This document shows, piece after piece, positions 23,269-34,709 of a DNA stretch of 64,000 nucleotides. Every line of letters starts with the position of its first letter. Positions within the stretch are counted from its first letter, which is position 1. Source of the stretch: Daldinia sp. FL1419 (taxonomy: Eukaryota > Ascomycota > Sordariomycetes > Xylariales > Hypoxylaceae). A program made the position numbers and the translations under genes. The stretch covers positions 186,001 to 250,000 of the forward strand of contig MU623374.1 of NCBI GenBank assembly GCA_025201765.1, in the 5' to 3' direction. Under the pieces are notes generated by a model that searched no databases, had not been told where the DNA came from, and saw only the letters and a program-made list of their open reading frames with translations.

Positions 23269-23365
23269 GGTCCCATAGCTCAGTTGGTTAGAGCGTCGTA
23301 CTAATATAATTTCTGGTTATATCTAGTAAATGCGAAGGCCGGCGGTTCGAGCCCGCCTGGGACCA
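23269..23365 (+). tRNA. tRNA-Ile (AAU) with 23-nt intron
   Basis: Acceptor GGTCCCA pairs with TGGGACC plus discriminator A at 23365. D arm TAGCTCAGTTGGTTAGAGC and T arm GGCGGTTCGAGCCCGCC are complete. The anticodon arm pairs TCGTA with TGCGA (one T-G pair) around loop CTAATAA, giving anticodon AAT (AAU), split by an intron at 23307-23329. Its exon sequence is the same as that of the second copy at 26709-26810, which faces it. Confidence 0.93.
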
Positions 23366-24976
23366 TTCTTTTTGATCTTTTCTTGTCCTCTCACTTCCTA
23401 AAGGCCAACAAAAAGGCATTGAGATAGTAGCATTTTTCGATTTATCGTTCTATACATCACTTGAATGGGCGTACCGTTTACTACAAGCTACAATAACTGA
23501 AGTGCCCTTTAGCCCCCTTTTTACCATCAGTCATCTTTAACTCAGGTACATTATATATTCATCAATTATCTATCATTAAATATAATAGCAGCGTGCTTAA
23601 AGGCTCTTAATAACAATATAGTCATTGAAGGTGTTTCTCGAATCCAACTCACCATCCAGCCGGCCTGTCAACCCTGTGTCGGTTTCTTTATATCCATTAA
23701 TGGCGTTGAGTTGAGTATATATCATGGTAAATCCATCCTTTAACGGCCTCTCGACGAAAATATTTAGAGTCTAGAAGCATAGGACTTCTCTTCGTATTAG
23801 GTAGTTATAGGTCTAGAAATAGCCCGTGTACCTAATTAATGCCATTCGGAATTGTTGCGGGTGTTACTTATCTCCGGCTTTCATAAAACGTAACAGTACG
23901 AGAGGTCTTCTCTTGCAGATATTCTCTAATCCAAGCAGGTAGTCTAATAGTAAAACCAAACGTATTAATAAGTTAATATAATAATGTGGTCTATATAATT
24001 TCTACACCCAAATCACGTTACAATTAGGGAACTGTACTAATACCAATTTTCTCTATTGGCGGAACTTCTAACAACTCTAATGTTTCGTGATATTTTAGAA
24101 AAAATTGGCGTAACTTAATAAATCGTATGTTGATAAGTGAGCCTAAGCTGACGATATCCCAAAAAGGCACGTAGGCGTTGGGCCCGGAGACATCTGATTA
24201 ATATGAAATTGCCTTATAGACTTAATATACGATTAAGAGCTAAGAAAATAATGGGCTTTCCTATAAATGAGCTGGTCTTGCCCACTCGTTCATAAACACA
24301 TACTAACGCTTCTCTATCTTTGAGTGGGTTTATTTATTTAAATATTAGCACTAACCTAGTTTACATAATTGACATCTTACATACCTAACAGCTGGAAGTC
24401 ACAACTACGCATTTTAGATGGTATTCGCAAGACAATTCTGTCATTTATTATTCTAACACGGTACCAAAGATACCCAAATAAAAATATTATAACACCAAGA
24501 GCGAGGCCTTTAGAATCCCGAAATTTAGTAACTACTTATAAGTTATTTATTACCTTAGATCAAGAGAAGAAAGGTAGCCGACGCGTGCCGAGTCCTGTCT
24601 TCTCCCCTGCATCTTGTTGCGCTTTTCGGCCTTTGTCCTAGATTGGACTGTTAACCAGGCCGTTAGGCTTGGTCGCACATTATGCCTCTAGCTGGTATAA
24701 GGAATGTCCATAAGCAATGTCCATAAGGAAGATGAACCCTACCACCGAGCGAAGAGCACCCAGTTACCGACCTATATATAGTTCCCTGCGCTTCGTTGCC
24801 CTAAGATGTTCTGTATTACTTCATACGGGATGGAGCTAAGAAAGGTTCTCACAGGCTCTGCTTATACCTAGTCTTATAGATAGGTCTTATGAACGGAGTA
24901 ATCCCGGCAAGCCTGATTTGTAGGCATACAATGTCTCCAGCGCTTCTCTAGTTTAGGAAACCTGCTCTCACAAGGT
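23366..24976. other. intergenic, 1.6 kb
   Basis: Moderately AT-rich sequence without a supported gene. At 24704-24728 there is a short direct duplication (AATGTCCATAAG twice). It passes into a GC-rich block at about 24970. Confidence 0.45.
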
Positions 24977-26233
24977 TCATTCGAAACGGAAGTGCTCTTC
25001 GATCCATTGCAGCTGGTCAAACGTATTTATCGCCTGACTTAGGTATGATTTCGGGAATAGTCGCGAGTCCCTGGCGATCTTCGGGACATAGTCGAACGCG
25101 AAGCCAAGCCTCGTGGCGACTAGTAACTTCCTCCTATGGGAGACGTCTAGCGCGGCGCCCTTTCCGCTGAGGTGAAGTCGGACAAAATGAAATAGCAGCC
25201 GCCAGAGGTCGAAAGGGTCCTCGGTATACTCCATCCACTCGTCGTCTTCAAGCGTGTGCCCAGCAGGGACAGGGCCATCGGAAGGCTCGCGTCGGAGGGA
25301 AGTAGTGTGAGGTTCCACTCAAGCACACACGCGATCCCCGACAGGTCATGTCGGAGAGTTCGTGGTTGTGCGGCGTCTAGGGCCAGCTGGCCTCGAGGAC
25401 CGTGCCAGGCTTCTCTTTCTCCTCCTTCGAGCCCTCGCAGTCTAAGTTGACCTTTATTTCGTCGCCCGATTCGGTCTCCTCTGCGCTTTTGGGATTTAGC
25501 ACCGTCGAGCGTAGGGTGGGTAGCACATTATACTTAAAGCTCGTCCAAACCTTCTCCCTACACTCGTCCGGCGAACTTCCTTTTAGGGTCAATAGTGCGG
25601 TAATGAATCTACGACCCGGTTAACTTCAGGGACTACAGAGGAGAGACCGCCGGCCTGTTGTCGCCAAGATGCACTTACTCAACTAATTGCTTCATAATAC
25701 CCTCGAAACGACTTTGGTTTTTTTTGCTCCAGTTACGGGTGAGTTTGCCTGTCGCGCAGGGTCATAAAGTCCTGGTCTTCGCCGGGCGTGACGACCTCTG
25801 CTGTGTATGGGCCGGTGAATTGCGCCTCCGCCGGGATGATAGTCACGTCGTCCCGACTGGCGAGCCCTCGCACGTGCTCGTGGCACATCGCGCGCGCGAC
25901 GCTGCGCCGGCTGTTGAAGAACTCCCGAGTGCGCCGGATGCTTCGCGAGAGGAGCCCGGCGTAGTCGCCCACGTGGTCCCATCGTTCGGGGTCCATGGAC
26001 GACCGGCCATCGTCACTCATGGAGCAGTCCTTGTCGCTCGAGCAAGACTCTTCGCTGTCGTCCTTGCGCCTTTTGCTCATCATATCGTCCAGCTTGTAGT
26101 CAGGGCTACAGCCCCTCTCGCGTGGCGAAGGGTTGCTGTTGTCCGGATTGCCGGCCGTCGGTGCACACGCTGCCATCCTTTTTGGAAGCTCTTCGTTGAA
26201 CAGCGTTGGCCCATGCTCTTCCATCTCTTCCAA
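24977..26233 (-). pseudogene. frameshifted hypothetical gene in a GC-rich island
   Basis: Three protein-like segments follow one another on the minus strand in different frames. The first (26233-25733) contains a polar, acidic region (KRRKDDSEESCSSDKDCSM) and then RWDHVGDYAGLLSRSIRRTREF. The second (about 25610-25377) contains SSPDECREKVWTSFKYNVLPT. A stretch readable as DLSGIACVLEWNLTLLP then lies one frame away from its predecessor, and the third (to 24977) contains DPFDLWRLLFHFVRLHLSG and ends LQWIEEHFRFE. One junction can be an intron (donor GTAACT near 25731, acceptor near 25610). Two others look like small indels. I do not recognise the family. Codon use is GC-rich, unlike the surrounding AT-rich DNA. 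It could instead be a live gene with unusual introns. Confidence 0.4.
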
Positions 26234-26708
26234 CCGTTTCAGCTCTTTTATACTTGTGTCAGTAATTTGCTACATTCGGCAGTCCTTTGTTTATATTCGC
26301 CGTTATTTTCGTTGAACCTCATAGAAGGCCCTCTACGGTGAAACCTGGCCATTATCTTATGATAATATGTTTGGTTTTAAACCAGGACGAATGTGAGCCT
26401 CTATATTACGAGAGGCCTACTTGATCCAAGTATAATATATGCCCTTCTCAGAGGATGTTCCAGAATTGAGATTTTGCAATATAAATATATAACTACAAGT
26501 TATAATAACATATACCCCTGTCTTAAATATCAATAGATGCAGAGTTTACTATTATATTTACGGAGTGGCGTAGTTGAGGGAAATAGGATTAAAAAAAATG
26601 AATGTACTCCCCAATTAAGAGTGGCGAAGATAGGTAAGTTACCAACAAAATGCAGATTATCTACAAAGGAATCCAGTAATTATCCAAGCGAAGAAATGGT
26701 AAAAATAA
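26234..26708. other. intergenic between relic gene and tRNA-Ile
   Basis: A 475-bp stretch, AT-rich after about 26340, with no recognisable gene. It would include the promoter of the relic gene if that gene were ever expressed. Confidence 0.45.
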
Positions 26709-26810
26709 TGGTCCCAGGCGGGCTCGAACCGCCGGCCTTCGCATTGACTAGATACAACCAATGAATTGATGATATTAGTACGACGCTCTAACCAACTGAG
26801 CTATGGGACC
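26709..26810 (-). tRNA. tRNA-Ile (AAU) with 28-nt intron, inverted copy
   Basis: Read on the minus strand the mature parts are the same as the copy at 23269-23365: acceptor GGTCCCA/TGGGACC, discriminator A, anticodon AAT. The intron is longer (28 nt) and differs in its 5' half but shares TATCTAGT near its 3' end. The ten bases upstream (AATCAGGCCT) are also shared between the two copies. Confidence 0.93.
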
Positions 26811-28030
26811 AGGCCTGATTGGTGAAAGTTTTTGGCTTAGGTGTGTATATAGACGTGTGGCATTTCTTGGTGTTGGCGTGAAAAAGTGAAAAAAGTCTTC
26901 CGCTACATGTAGGTTCAGCCTATCAACGCCGGCGTACGGATCCGCACCCCCGACTCTAGGTCGGCTTTGGCGGGTAGGTATCACGTCTCATATGCTTATT
27001 GTTGGTACTTATATTATTATAAAAGTACCTAAAATATACTTAATATATAATAACTAGTGTAATAAATGTTCCTAATTATCAAGTAAAGAATCGTATTTTA
27101 TGCAAATACCCAAGGCACGTAAGCAATTTGCATAGGATAAAGCTATGATGTATCTCGAAGGCTCGGGCTAAAAGCGGCGTGGTTCGTGGGGTTAAGACGT
27201 GCATAACGAACGTGGTAAAGCACGGAAGCGGAGAGGCACCTTATTAATAGATACTTGGAGATACCTACGTAAGTAGGTACGTTGCTGATACATGCGCTTG
27301 GTTCGCTGAAACATGGCGAGCTGTAACTGGATGCCATTGGTTGGTGACCGGAGGTTTTAGTAGCACCTACACATTAATTACGCATTACTGTAACATGAAC
27401 TATAGCATGTTCATCATCTTGCTAAGAACCCGACTTGGTACGATTAATGTTCTCAATATTCGTTAGGCGGCCAAGTTTCTAACCTAGTTACTTCACGAGG
27501 CTCTGGTAGATAGGTAGATCAATAATTTTTATTAGAGTACAGCATAAGTCATGTCTTATTAGACGTAGTTAAGGCTTTACTGATATACTGAATGGGTAGT
27601 CTAATACCTACCTCATATCTTGATTTATTCTTGGCAATAACTAGGCTGCATGATGCAACAGGGTCGTTTATTTACGACCAATCAATTAGAGAGTAATCTT
27701 GTCTCAAAGGTAGGTAGGTGTCTGAGTTGCGAAGCTCATTGTATCGGCCAAGAAGAACTACGTACCACGTTCTAAGTTGACAACTCAATACTATGGTACG
27801 TGTCAATAAGCGGGGAGATCAACTATTTCCAAATTAAATTAGATACATAGTAGCTTATCAGTATGACGTGATACGGCATAGCTATTAGCCAAATTGAATA
27901 TTTCTAAGAAATAATTATGATCCTCGTCTAAGAATTCATATATGGAGATGAAAAGGATACTGTACTACACTATAATATACCTAACGTGTGTGGAGATAAA
28001 GTACCTAGGTAAGTACTTTATTAGGTCATA
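26811..28030. other. intergenic, 1.2 kb
   Basis: No supported gene. Contains several ACCTACGTAAGTAGGT or TACCTAGGTAAG words (27263-27279, 28002-28017). It ends at the TA target site of the small inverted-repeat element. Confidence 0.45.
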
Positions 28031-28582
28031 AGTCAGAGGAGGGGGAAACCGACCCCCCTTAGAAACCGACCCCCTGTTTGGCACAGACCATTTATTACCC
28101 ATTTGGGTTTAACAGAGGTACATTAGAAAAAAAGAGATAAATTATTAAGCATATGATTGGTTCGAAAATTTCTGGTTGCCATTTTGAGCATAGCTCCACA
28201 AAACCAGCCAATGAACCATCACTACTAATCCCAAACGGGCTTAGCCTTTTATCTAGCCCTTCCATAATATGAAAGGTAATAATTCGAATAAAAGTATGAT
28301 TTGCATCTGGATTAACCTTTTTCCGTCCCCCGGACTTTACCCGAACCAATTCTGGTTTAAGCTTTTGAGCTTAATTTGGATTATAGCCAATTAGAAGGGT
28401 CATTTTAAGAATGGAGATTTTTAATTGGTTGAAAAATAAGGAAAGATTCCAAAAGAAGAATAAGAAAGATACATCGAATTGGGATAAAAAGAGTGGATAC
28501 CTGGTTATTTCTTAGATTATCATTGGTCCTTTCTGACAGGGGGTCGGTTTCTAAGGGGGGTCGGTTTCCCCCTCCTCTGACT
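28031..28582 (-). mobile_element. 552-bp internally deleted pogo/Fot1-type element (MITE-like)
   Basis: Terminal inverted repeats of about 48 bp begin AGTCAGAGGAGGGGG and contain two tandem copies of a GAAACCGACCCCC-type box. Both ends are flanked by TA, the target of the Tc1/mariner/pogo superfamily. The left interior encodes, on the minus strand (28349-28095), a fragment related to the C-terminus of the transposase relic at 49491-49841 (shared pattern VK.GxRxKxNxDxNHxFI and FxELCxxW). It is therefore a deletion derivative of the same family as the large element at 49346-57481. It is less mutated than the large copy. Confidence 0.85.
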
Positions 28583-28699
28583 TATTTGATACCTAACAAT
28601 GGTTGCAACGAGTTGATAGGTAGTATTGCATTATCAATAAGAACAAGAGGGCATCCCTGCAGGGCACCACAATAGCCCGACTTTAGTAAAAAATTACAT

Positions 28700-31600
28700 G
28701 AGCTTATAAAATATATATTATATTGAACTGGGGTATTGTGATTATGTAATTGAAATTACCTTATAAGATCTTATTAGCCTTTATAAAGCCAAATCTTCCA
28801 AGGCCTTTATAGCTTTTTTGGATATAAATAGGCCCTCGAGAGTTGTCTTTTTTGTCTGATCAGTGGAAGTTTATCATGGTCTTTTAAGAGTTACCTTTAT
28901 AGAACCTTCGTACGATAATATATAGTTACAATTTCTCTCTTAAATAAGACCTCTTATAATGCACTACCATTTGCAAGCAATCATATATATCTGTTCTTCT
29001 GTACAATCATCCTATTACACTCCTCAAAATATAATCACCTTATATACTTTAATTTATATAATGAACCAAGGTAGTGTGATTAGATAATAGAAATTATTTT
29101 AAAAGATTTTGTTAATCCCCTTTTTAAGGTTTATATATGTTTTTTTAGATATAAATAAGTCTTCAGGAGTTGTTTTCTTACCTAATCAATTTAAGTTATA
29201 AATAGTTCTTTAAGGATTGTTTTTATAAAACTTTATATAAGTAATATATATTTTTAGGCTTATAATTTTATTATATGTGTTACTATTGGCAAGTAGTTAC
29301 TTATATTAGTTCCTTTATCTGATTAATTTATTCCCCTCTTTAAGATATAGACACCTTATATCCTCTAACTCATATAGCCTCTGGCCTATTATGGATTAGT
29401 TAAAATATAGGGTATATCTTATAGGAGCTACTAGAGTTCTTGTTTAATATATTTTATATTAGTTTTTTTGGGATTGGTTGCGAAGTGATTAATTTGATTT
29501 TTAGGATTTATTAATCTTATTCTGTAAATATTAATTTAATATTTAATAATAAATCTTATTAGCCTTTATAGAATTAATTTTTTTAAGGTTTTTATAAGTT
29601 TTTCTGGATATAGATAAGTCTTTAAAAGTTGTTTTCTTATCTAATCAGATTAAGTTCTTTAAAAATTATCTTTTATATAATTTTTTAAAATAGTATATAA
29701 CCTTTTTGTCTTTAGTTAAATATATTATTTTAAGTGCCAATTACTATTACCAATAGTTACCTCTTTTAATCCTTTTATTTAATTATTTTAATATTTTTTT
29801 TAGGATATAATTATTTTATATTTAATTATTATTTAGAATTCTTATTTAATAGTAGTATTGTTTATTATTAAATATATTATTTATTTTATTTTTTAAGTGT
29901 TAGTTACCATTACTAGAAATTACTTCTATTAACATTTTATCTAATCATTTTAATATTTTTTTTAGGATATAAATATGTTATTTATAATTATTAAAACTTT
30001 TGTTCAATATATTGGCATTTAAAAGTTAATTTTTATCTAATTAGATTAAGCTTTATAAAATCATCATTATCTCTTTTAATTTATACAATAATTTATAAAT
30101 TTGTTCTTTTATTGGATATATTGTCTTTTCCACCTCCTAAACACACTACTATTACCAACAATTACCTCTATTAATTTTTTTACTTAATTATTTTAATATT
30201 TACCTTCTTCAAAATATAATTAATTATGGGATAGTTAAAATGTAGGATAAGACATATCTTACAAAAGCTATTAAAACTCCTATTTAATATATAAACCCTT
30301 AAACATTAATTCTTATCTAATTAGGTCAAACTTTTTAAACATTACTTTTCATATAATTTCCTATAATAATTTATAACCCTCTTATTTTTAATTAAATATA
30401 TCATTTTAAATATTAGCTACCATTATTAATAAATAATTTTATTAACCTTTTATTTAATCACTTTAATATCTACCTTATTTAAGATATAATTACCTTATAT
30501 TTAACTATTAGAACTTTTATTTAATTAAAGTTTTTATTTAATAATATTAACCCTAAATTAAAATTTTTATTTAATATAAAAACCTTCAAAAGCTACTTCT
30601 TACCTAATTAGGTTAAATTATTAAACATCAATTTATTCAACTTTTCTTATAACTTTTTATAATAATTTATAACCTTGTTTCCAATTAAATATATTATTTA
30701 TTCTATTTTTTAAATATTAGCTACCATTGTTAGTTCTTAGTTTTATTAATCTTTTATTTAATTACTTAAATATATACCTTCTTTAGGATATAATTACCTT
30801 GCATTTAGTTATTAAAACTCCTATTTAATATATTAAACCAGTATTATATGATTATATAATTAAAGCTACCTTATAAAACCCTATTAGCCTCTATGGAACA
30901 ACCCTTCTAAGGTTTCCATAAACCTTTTCTGGACATAAATAGGCCTTCAAAAGTTGATTCTTATTTAATCAAATTAAGTTCCATAAAATCATCACTCTTT
31001 CTTATAATTTTTACAATAATTTATAAATTTATTATTTTATTAAATATATTATCTTTTCTACTTTTTAAACGCGCAACTATTGCCAACAATTACTTCTAAT
31101 AATTCTTTTATTTAATCATTTTAATAGCTTCTTCAAGATATAATTATTTTATATCTTTTATTTCATTTAAACTTCTAATTTATTATACAATAGCTAAAAT
31201 GCTCTTATTTAATATATCAGCCTCCAAATATTAATTCTTATCTAATCAAATCAAACTCTTAAACATTAACTTATTCAACTTTTTTTATAATTTCTTACAA
31301 TAATTTACAACTTTCTTATCTTTTATTAAATATTTTATCTATTTTATCCCTAAAACCCCACTTATTATTATCAACAATCACCTCTTTAGTTATTTATTTA
31401 ATTATTTTAATATCTTCTTTAGGATATAATTTATTATATAATAGTTGAAATGTAAGGTATATCCTGCAGGAGTTATTAAAATTCTTTTTTAATTGGAGCT
31501 TCTATTCAATATATAAGCCCCTATATGTTAATTTTTCTTTAATCAGGTTAAGTTCTTAAACATCATCAATTTATTCAACTTTTCTTATAACTTCTTACAA

Positions 31601-31800
31601 TAATTTATAACCTTTTCTCTAATTAAATATATCATCTATTCTATTTTTTAAATACTAATAATTACCTCTATTAATTAACCTTTTATTTAATCATTTAAAT
31701 ATTTTTTTTAAAATATAATAACCTTACATCTAACTATTATAATTCCTATTCAATTAAAACTCCTATTTAATACCCTAATTAAACAATTTCTAAAAGATAT
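28700..31800. repeat. AT-rich degenerate tandem repeat block, RIP-like
   Basis: About 3.1 kb of extremely AT-rich DNA with no open frame. A recurring segment of the form TTTAATCATTTTAATATxTTCTTTAGGATATAATTA appears in variants near 29010, 29320, 29775, 29935, 30175, 30450, 30750, 31110, 31395 and 31680, so typical spacing is about 285-310 bp. Other shared words are TTTACAATAATTTATAA and GGATATAAATAGGCC. Copies have diverged mostly by C/T and G/A changes. I cannot identify the original unit. Boundaries are approximate. Confidence 0.6.
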
Positions 31801-32140
31801 ATATTTTCTCAAAATTCTTAAAGTGAAAACTCCTTCAAATTAATCATTGATCTATTAAATTTCTAGATGCATCTAATAAAAATGTTCTATTACATGCACG
31901 GACAACCTTCCTCTTTAAGAATCGTTCAAGGCCAGCACAATATCCCTCCTAAAGTCGGGCATCACACCTTAAAACCATAACTAAAATAACTGGTTAACTA
32001 ATTAATAGATTAATAAAACTTCTAGGGCAAGTCCTTGCTCAACTTAGCATATCTAACGCCCCACTGCCAACAGATGCAAATGTCAACAGCATCCCTCGAC
32101 ATCCTTCGATGACGATCGTTAATCTTCCTCCGGCGGCATC
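31801..32140. other. intergenic edge between repeat block and Alba gene
   Basis: Base composition returns from AT-rich to normal at about 31890. The last 150 bp are the upstream region of the Alba-like gene, with no TATA box that I can point to. Confidence 0.45.
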
Positions 32141-32770
32141 ATGAACGCCCCAAAAGTCCCCCAGAAGGGTAACCAGGCTACCGACTCAGCGACGAAGAGA
32201 AAACGCGCCGATACCGAGTCGATTGCACCAAACAAGAAGGCAAGGCTTGAAGCCAGTCTTAACCTATCGTCGACCGATGATATCAAAATGCTCCAAACTC
32301 TAGAATCTAAATATGATGTCCACGTATCTTCAATAGTATCGTCCTCCAAGATTCAGAAGAAAGTCGTCTCAATTCTTCAACACTTCACCCAGCCCAGCAC
32401 TAGCAGGACGACTGTGGTTGTTCTACGCGCCAAAGCTCCCGACACAGGCAAACTGATCTCGATCGCCGAAATAGCGAAGCGCGAGTTAGGAAAGCGGACA
32501 GGCGATGTGCGCATTTGGTTCCAATACATCGCGTTAGGCGAGGAGCTCAAGGAAAAACCTAGGGGTAATGGTAATACTATTATCGAGGAAACGAAGTTGG
32601 GTGACACTGGTGATGATGACTTTGAGGTTATGAAGACACCTTTTGAAAGAGCCCTTGAAGGCCAACCACGCTGGAGAGGAATACCCATCATGAGCCTATT
32701 CCTCTCTCCAGTTTCCATCGAGGAACTTAAGAAACGATATGGAGAACAAACATATTCCGGTCCCAAGTAG
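32141..32770 (+). CDS. Alba-domain nucleic-acid-binding protein
   Basis: A single exon of 209 aa. The N-terminus has a basic nuclear-localisation-like patch (TKRKRAD, NKKARLE). The Alba fold region spans about residues 55-190: LESKYDVHVSSIVSSSKIQ, then KKVVSILQHF, VVVLRAKAPDTGKLISI and AEIAKRELGKR, which matches the fungal Alba-like pattern in which a conserved Lys near the second beta strand contacts RNA or DNA. Fungal and other eukaryotic relatives bind RNA, including RNase P/MRP subunits such as Rpp20/Pop7 and Rpp25/Pop6, but I cannot assign this protein to one of them. It converges with VTC1, 434 bp between stops. Confidence 0.75.
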   Translation: MNAPKVPQKGNQATDSATKRKRADTESIAPNKKARLEASLNLSSTDDIKMLQTLESKYDVHVSSIVSSSKIQKKVVSILQHFTQPSTSRTTVVVLRAKAPDTGKLISIAEIAKRELGKRTGDVRIWFQYIALGEELKEKPRGNGNTIIEETKLGDTGDDDFEVMKTPFERALEGQPRWRGIPIMSLFLSPVSIEELKKRYGEQTYSGPK

Positions 32771-33204
32771 GAAATCTTGTCGAACCGCCATTGTTGATGT
32801 AAGGAAATAGTAGCATCAGCTCTAATATTAGGATACCCCAAGCATGATCACAGATGCGAACGAAAAGGGCCAGTAGATGTCGACTACTCCAGAGGGCTTT
32901 CGTGTTATGGAGCAACAACATTCTCAAATTTTCAGGGTCCGAGGTACACAGATAAATTTCAAACTCGTAATGACAACCAAACCAAACTCCACCGGATATG
33001 CGCTCCCTGTAGGGAATATACTCTGCTAATATGCTATCTGATGTACACACTTCCAGCTTGCACCATCCATTGCCTATCTCTCTTGACTGACACAAGGTAT
33101 TGCAAGGTACTAGTCCCGGGGACATCGCTGTTCAAGAGTTTCTTCTCGAACCGGTTTCCACGACTTTGATCCACGACTCTTCGCGACTAACGTCTTCCGA
33201 TAGC
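32771..33204. other. intergenic between convergent stops, 434 bp
   Basis: Holds the 3' UTRs of the Alba-like gene and VTC1. The minus-strand frames here are shadows. Nothing else is seen. Confidence 0.5.
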
Positions 33205-33687
33205 TTAGTGCTTTTTACCGCCCTCTGCGCCAGAGTATGTTATACGCAATACAAAATTAACAACGACAGCTAACAGGAGGATAATAGCCAATACGGAAGG
33301 ACCAAAACGGTCATCGAAACCTGCCTGACCCCTTACTCTTATTGACTTGGCTCGCCAATGATATGTAAATAACGCGTAGATCATGGTGAGCATGGCTACA
33401 CCGGTAAATAGGAAGGCCGAGATGAACGCGGGACGGTCACCGAAATTCAACATGCCGATAGCCAAAGCGCCCAATATAACGGTGAAGTTTAGCCATGACA
33501 GAAAAGTTCGCTCGTTGGCGAAGAAGACCTTTGGCTCGACTCGGGTAGGCAGGGCAATTCGCTTGCCTAAATTGATTAAAACACGTTAGCACCATCGACG
33601 GTTTTTTCTTTTCTTCTTTCTTCTTGTCTTTTTTAAGAAAAGGGCGCGTCTACCTGGGGCGGTTTGTAGAAGAGGTTGGCTAGACAT
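33205..33687 (-). CDS. VTC1: Vacuolar transporter chaperone 1 (polyphosphate polymerase subunit)
   Basis: Two exons on the minus strand, 33687-33654 and 33566-33205, separated by an 87-nt intron (GTAGAC...TTTAG), give 131 aa, close to yeast Vtc1. The protein starts MSSQPLLQTAPGKRIALPTR, then carries the conserved PKVFFANERTFLSWLNFTV segment with basic residues ahead of the first membrane helix. Three hydrophobic segments follow (ILGALAIGML, FTGVAMLTMIYALF, VLAIILLLAVVVNFVL), the DUF202/VTC1 topology. In the VTC complex it forms the membrane channel through which Vtc4-made polyphosphate enters the vacuole. Without the first exon only the part from MGALAIGML would be called, losing the conserved N-terminus. 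Confidence 0.93.
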
Positions 33688-34709
33688 GTCGAAAGCAATT
33701 GGTTATTGGTGATAAATGGATGGGTTTAAGGCGTATATTTGGTGGAATTAAGCTTGTTTAGCTGGCCAAAATAGTTTCTTCTTGGCAAATAATTGAGGCT
33801 GTTACTCGGGATCAATTTATAGTTGTAATCAGGAAGCTTTGTCGTCGCGGTCGATTTTTTTGGGAAAAAGCGAAACGTATTTGAAACAAAGTCGAGGGAG
33901 CTAAAGAAGGAACCAGATTGGGTGCAAAGTTTGTAGAAATATACGAAGTCAAGAAATCAAAACTAAAAAAAAAGAAAAAAAGAAGACTAGCTATGACGAC
34001 GATAATCGAACAATTTGATGTTGAGAGCTTTTGATAGCAGTTAGCGAAAAGTATCTAAACATCTAAAGATGGTTAGTTGATATCATTAGCTGCAAAAGGG
34101 TCACCCACGTGTGCTGTTTCGCGATTCTCAGTGGTTAATCCGACGAGAGAAGCAGGGAGCAGCGAGTTAGCAACAGGGATTTGTAAGTGCTGTCGTTGTG
34201 AGAGGAGGAGAGAAGAACTTATGCACGTGCCTAGTTGCCCCGCGCGAGACCGGAAAAGGACTAGAGCACTATTACATAATTGACTTATTGGTGTAACTAT
34301 CCATGTATTACATATGCATAACCCAGGACCTCAAGCTCTAAGGTTAGTACATAGCACGTACATAAAAGATGTATCAGATGTGCCATGTACCGAGTATCTA
34401 AAAATGCAGGGATCCTACAGTGGTCTCTCCACATGCAAACATGCAAATAAGCCTTGCATCTTCTCATTTTATTGTTTATGTACAACGTCAGAGGGAGAAG
34501 GCTGAAGAAGACTCGAGTACACAAGGCTGTCGTAGTCCTGCTTAGACCTAATCGATCTAGTTACGAATTGCTCTCGCACGCTTGTTATTACTACCGTCGC
34601 AATTCTTGTAAGGAAGCTCGACGAATCCCACATTAACAGCTTTATTGTAGAAATCTCCTATCCGCAATTCCTCCATTACATCGATAAACCGACCTCGCCA
34701 CCACCCAAA
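33688..34709. other. divergent upstream region VTC1 / Tctex light chain, 1.0 kb
   Basis: Two start codons face away from each other across this stretch, so both promoters must lie here. An A-rich patch is present at 33964-33985. Short plus-strand frames at 34077-34636 are not protein-like. No gene is visible. Confidence 0.45.

Noticed and set aside
25658..26341. 227-codon plus-strand frame
   Set aside because: It is the antisense of the more protein-like minus-strand relic gene, and its Val/Ala/Arg-rich content is typical of a GC-rich shadow.
28700..31800. CRISPR-like or coding interpretation of the repeat block
   Set aside because: Units are long, degenerate and AT-rich without spacers; this is a fungal nuclear sequence and no frame is open.
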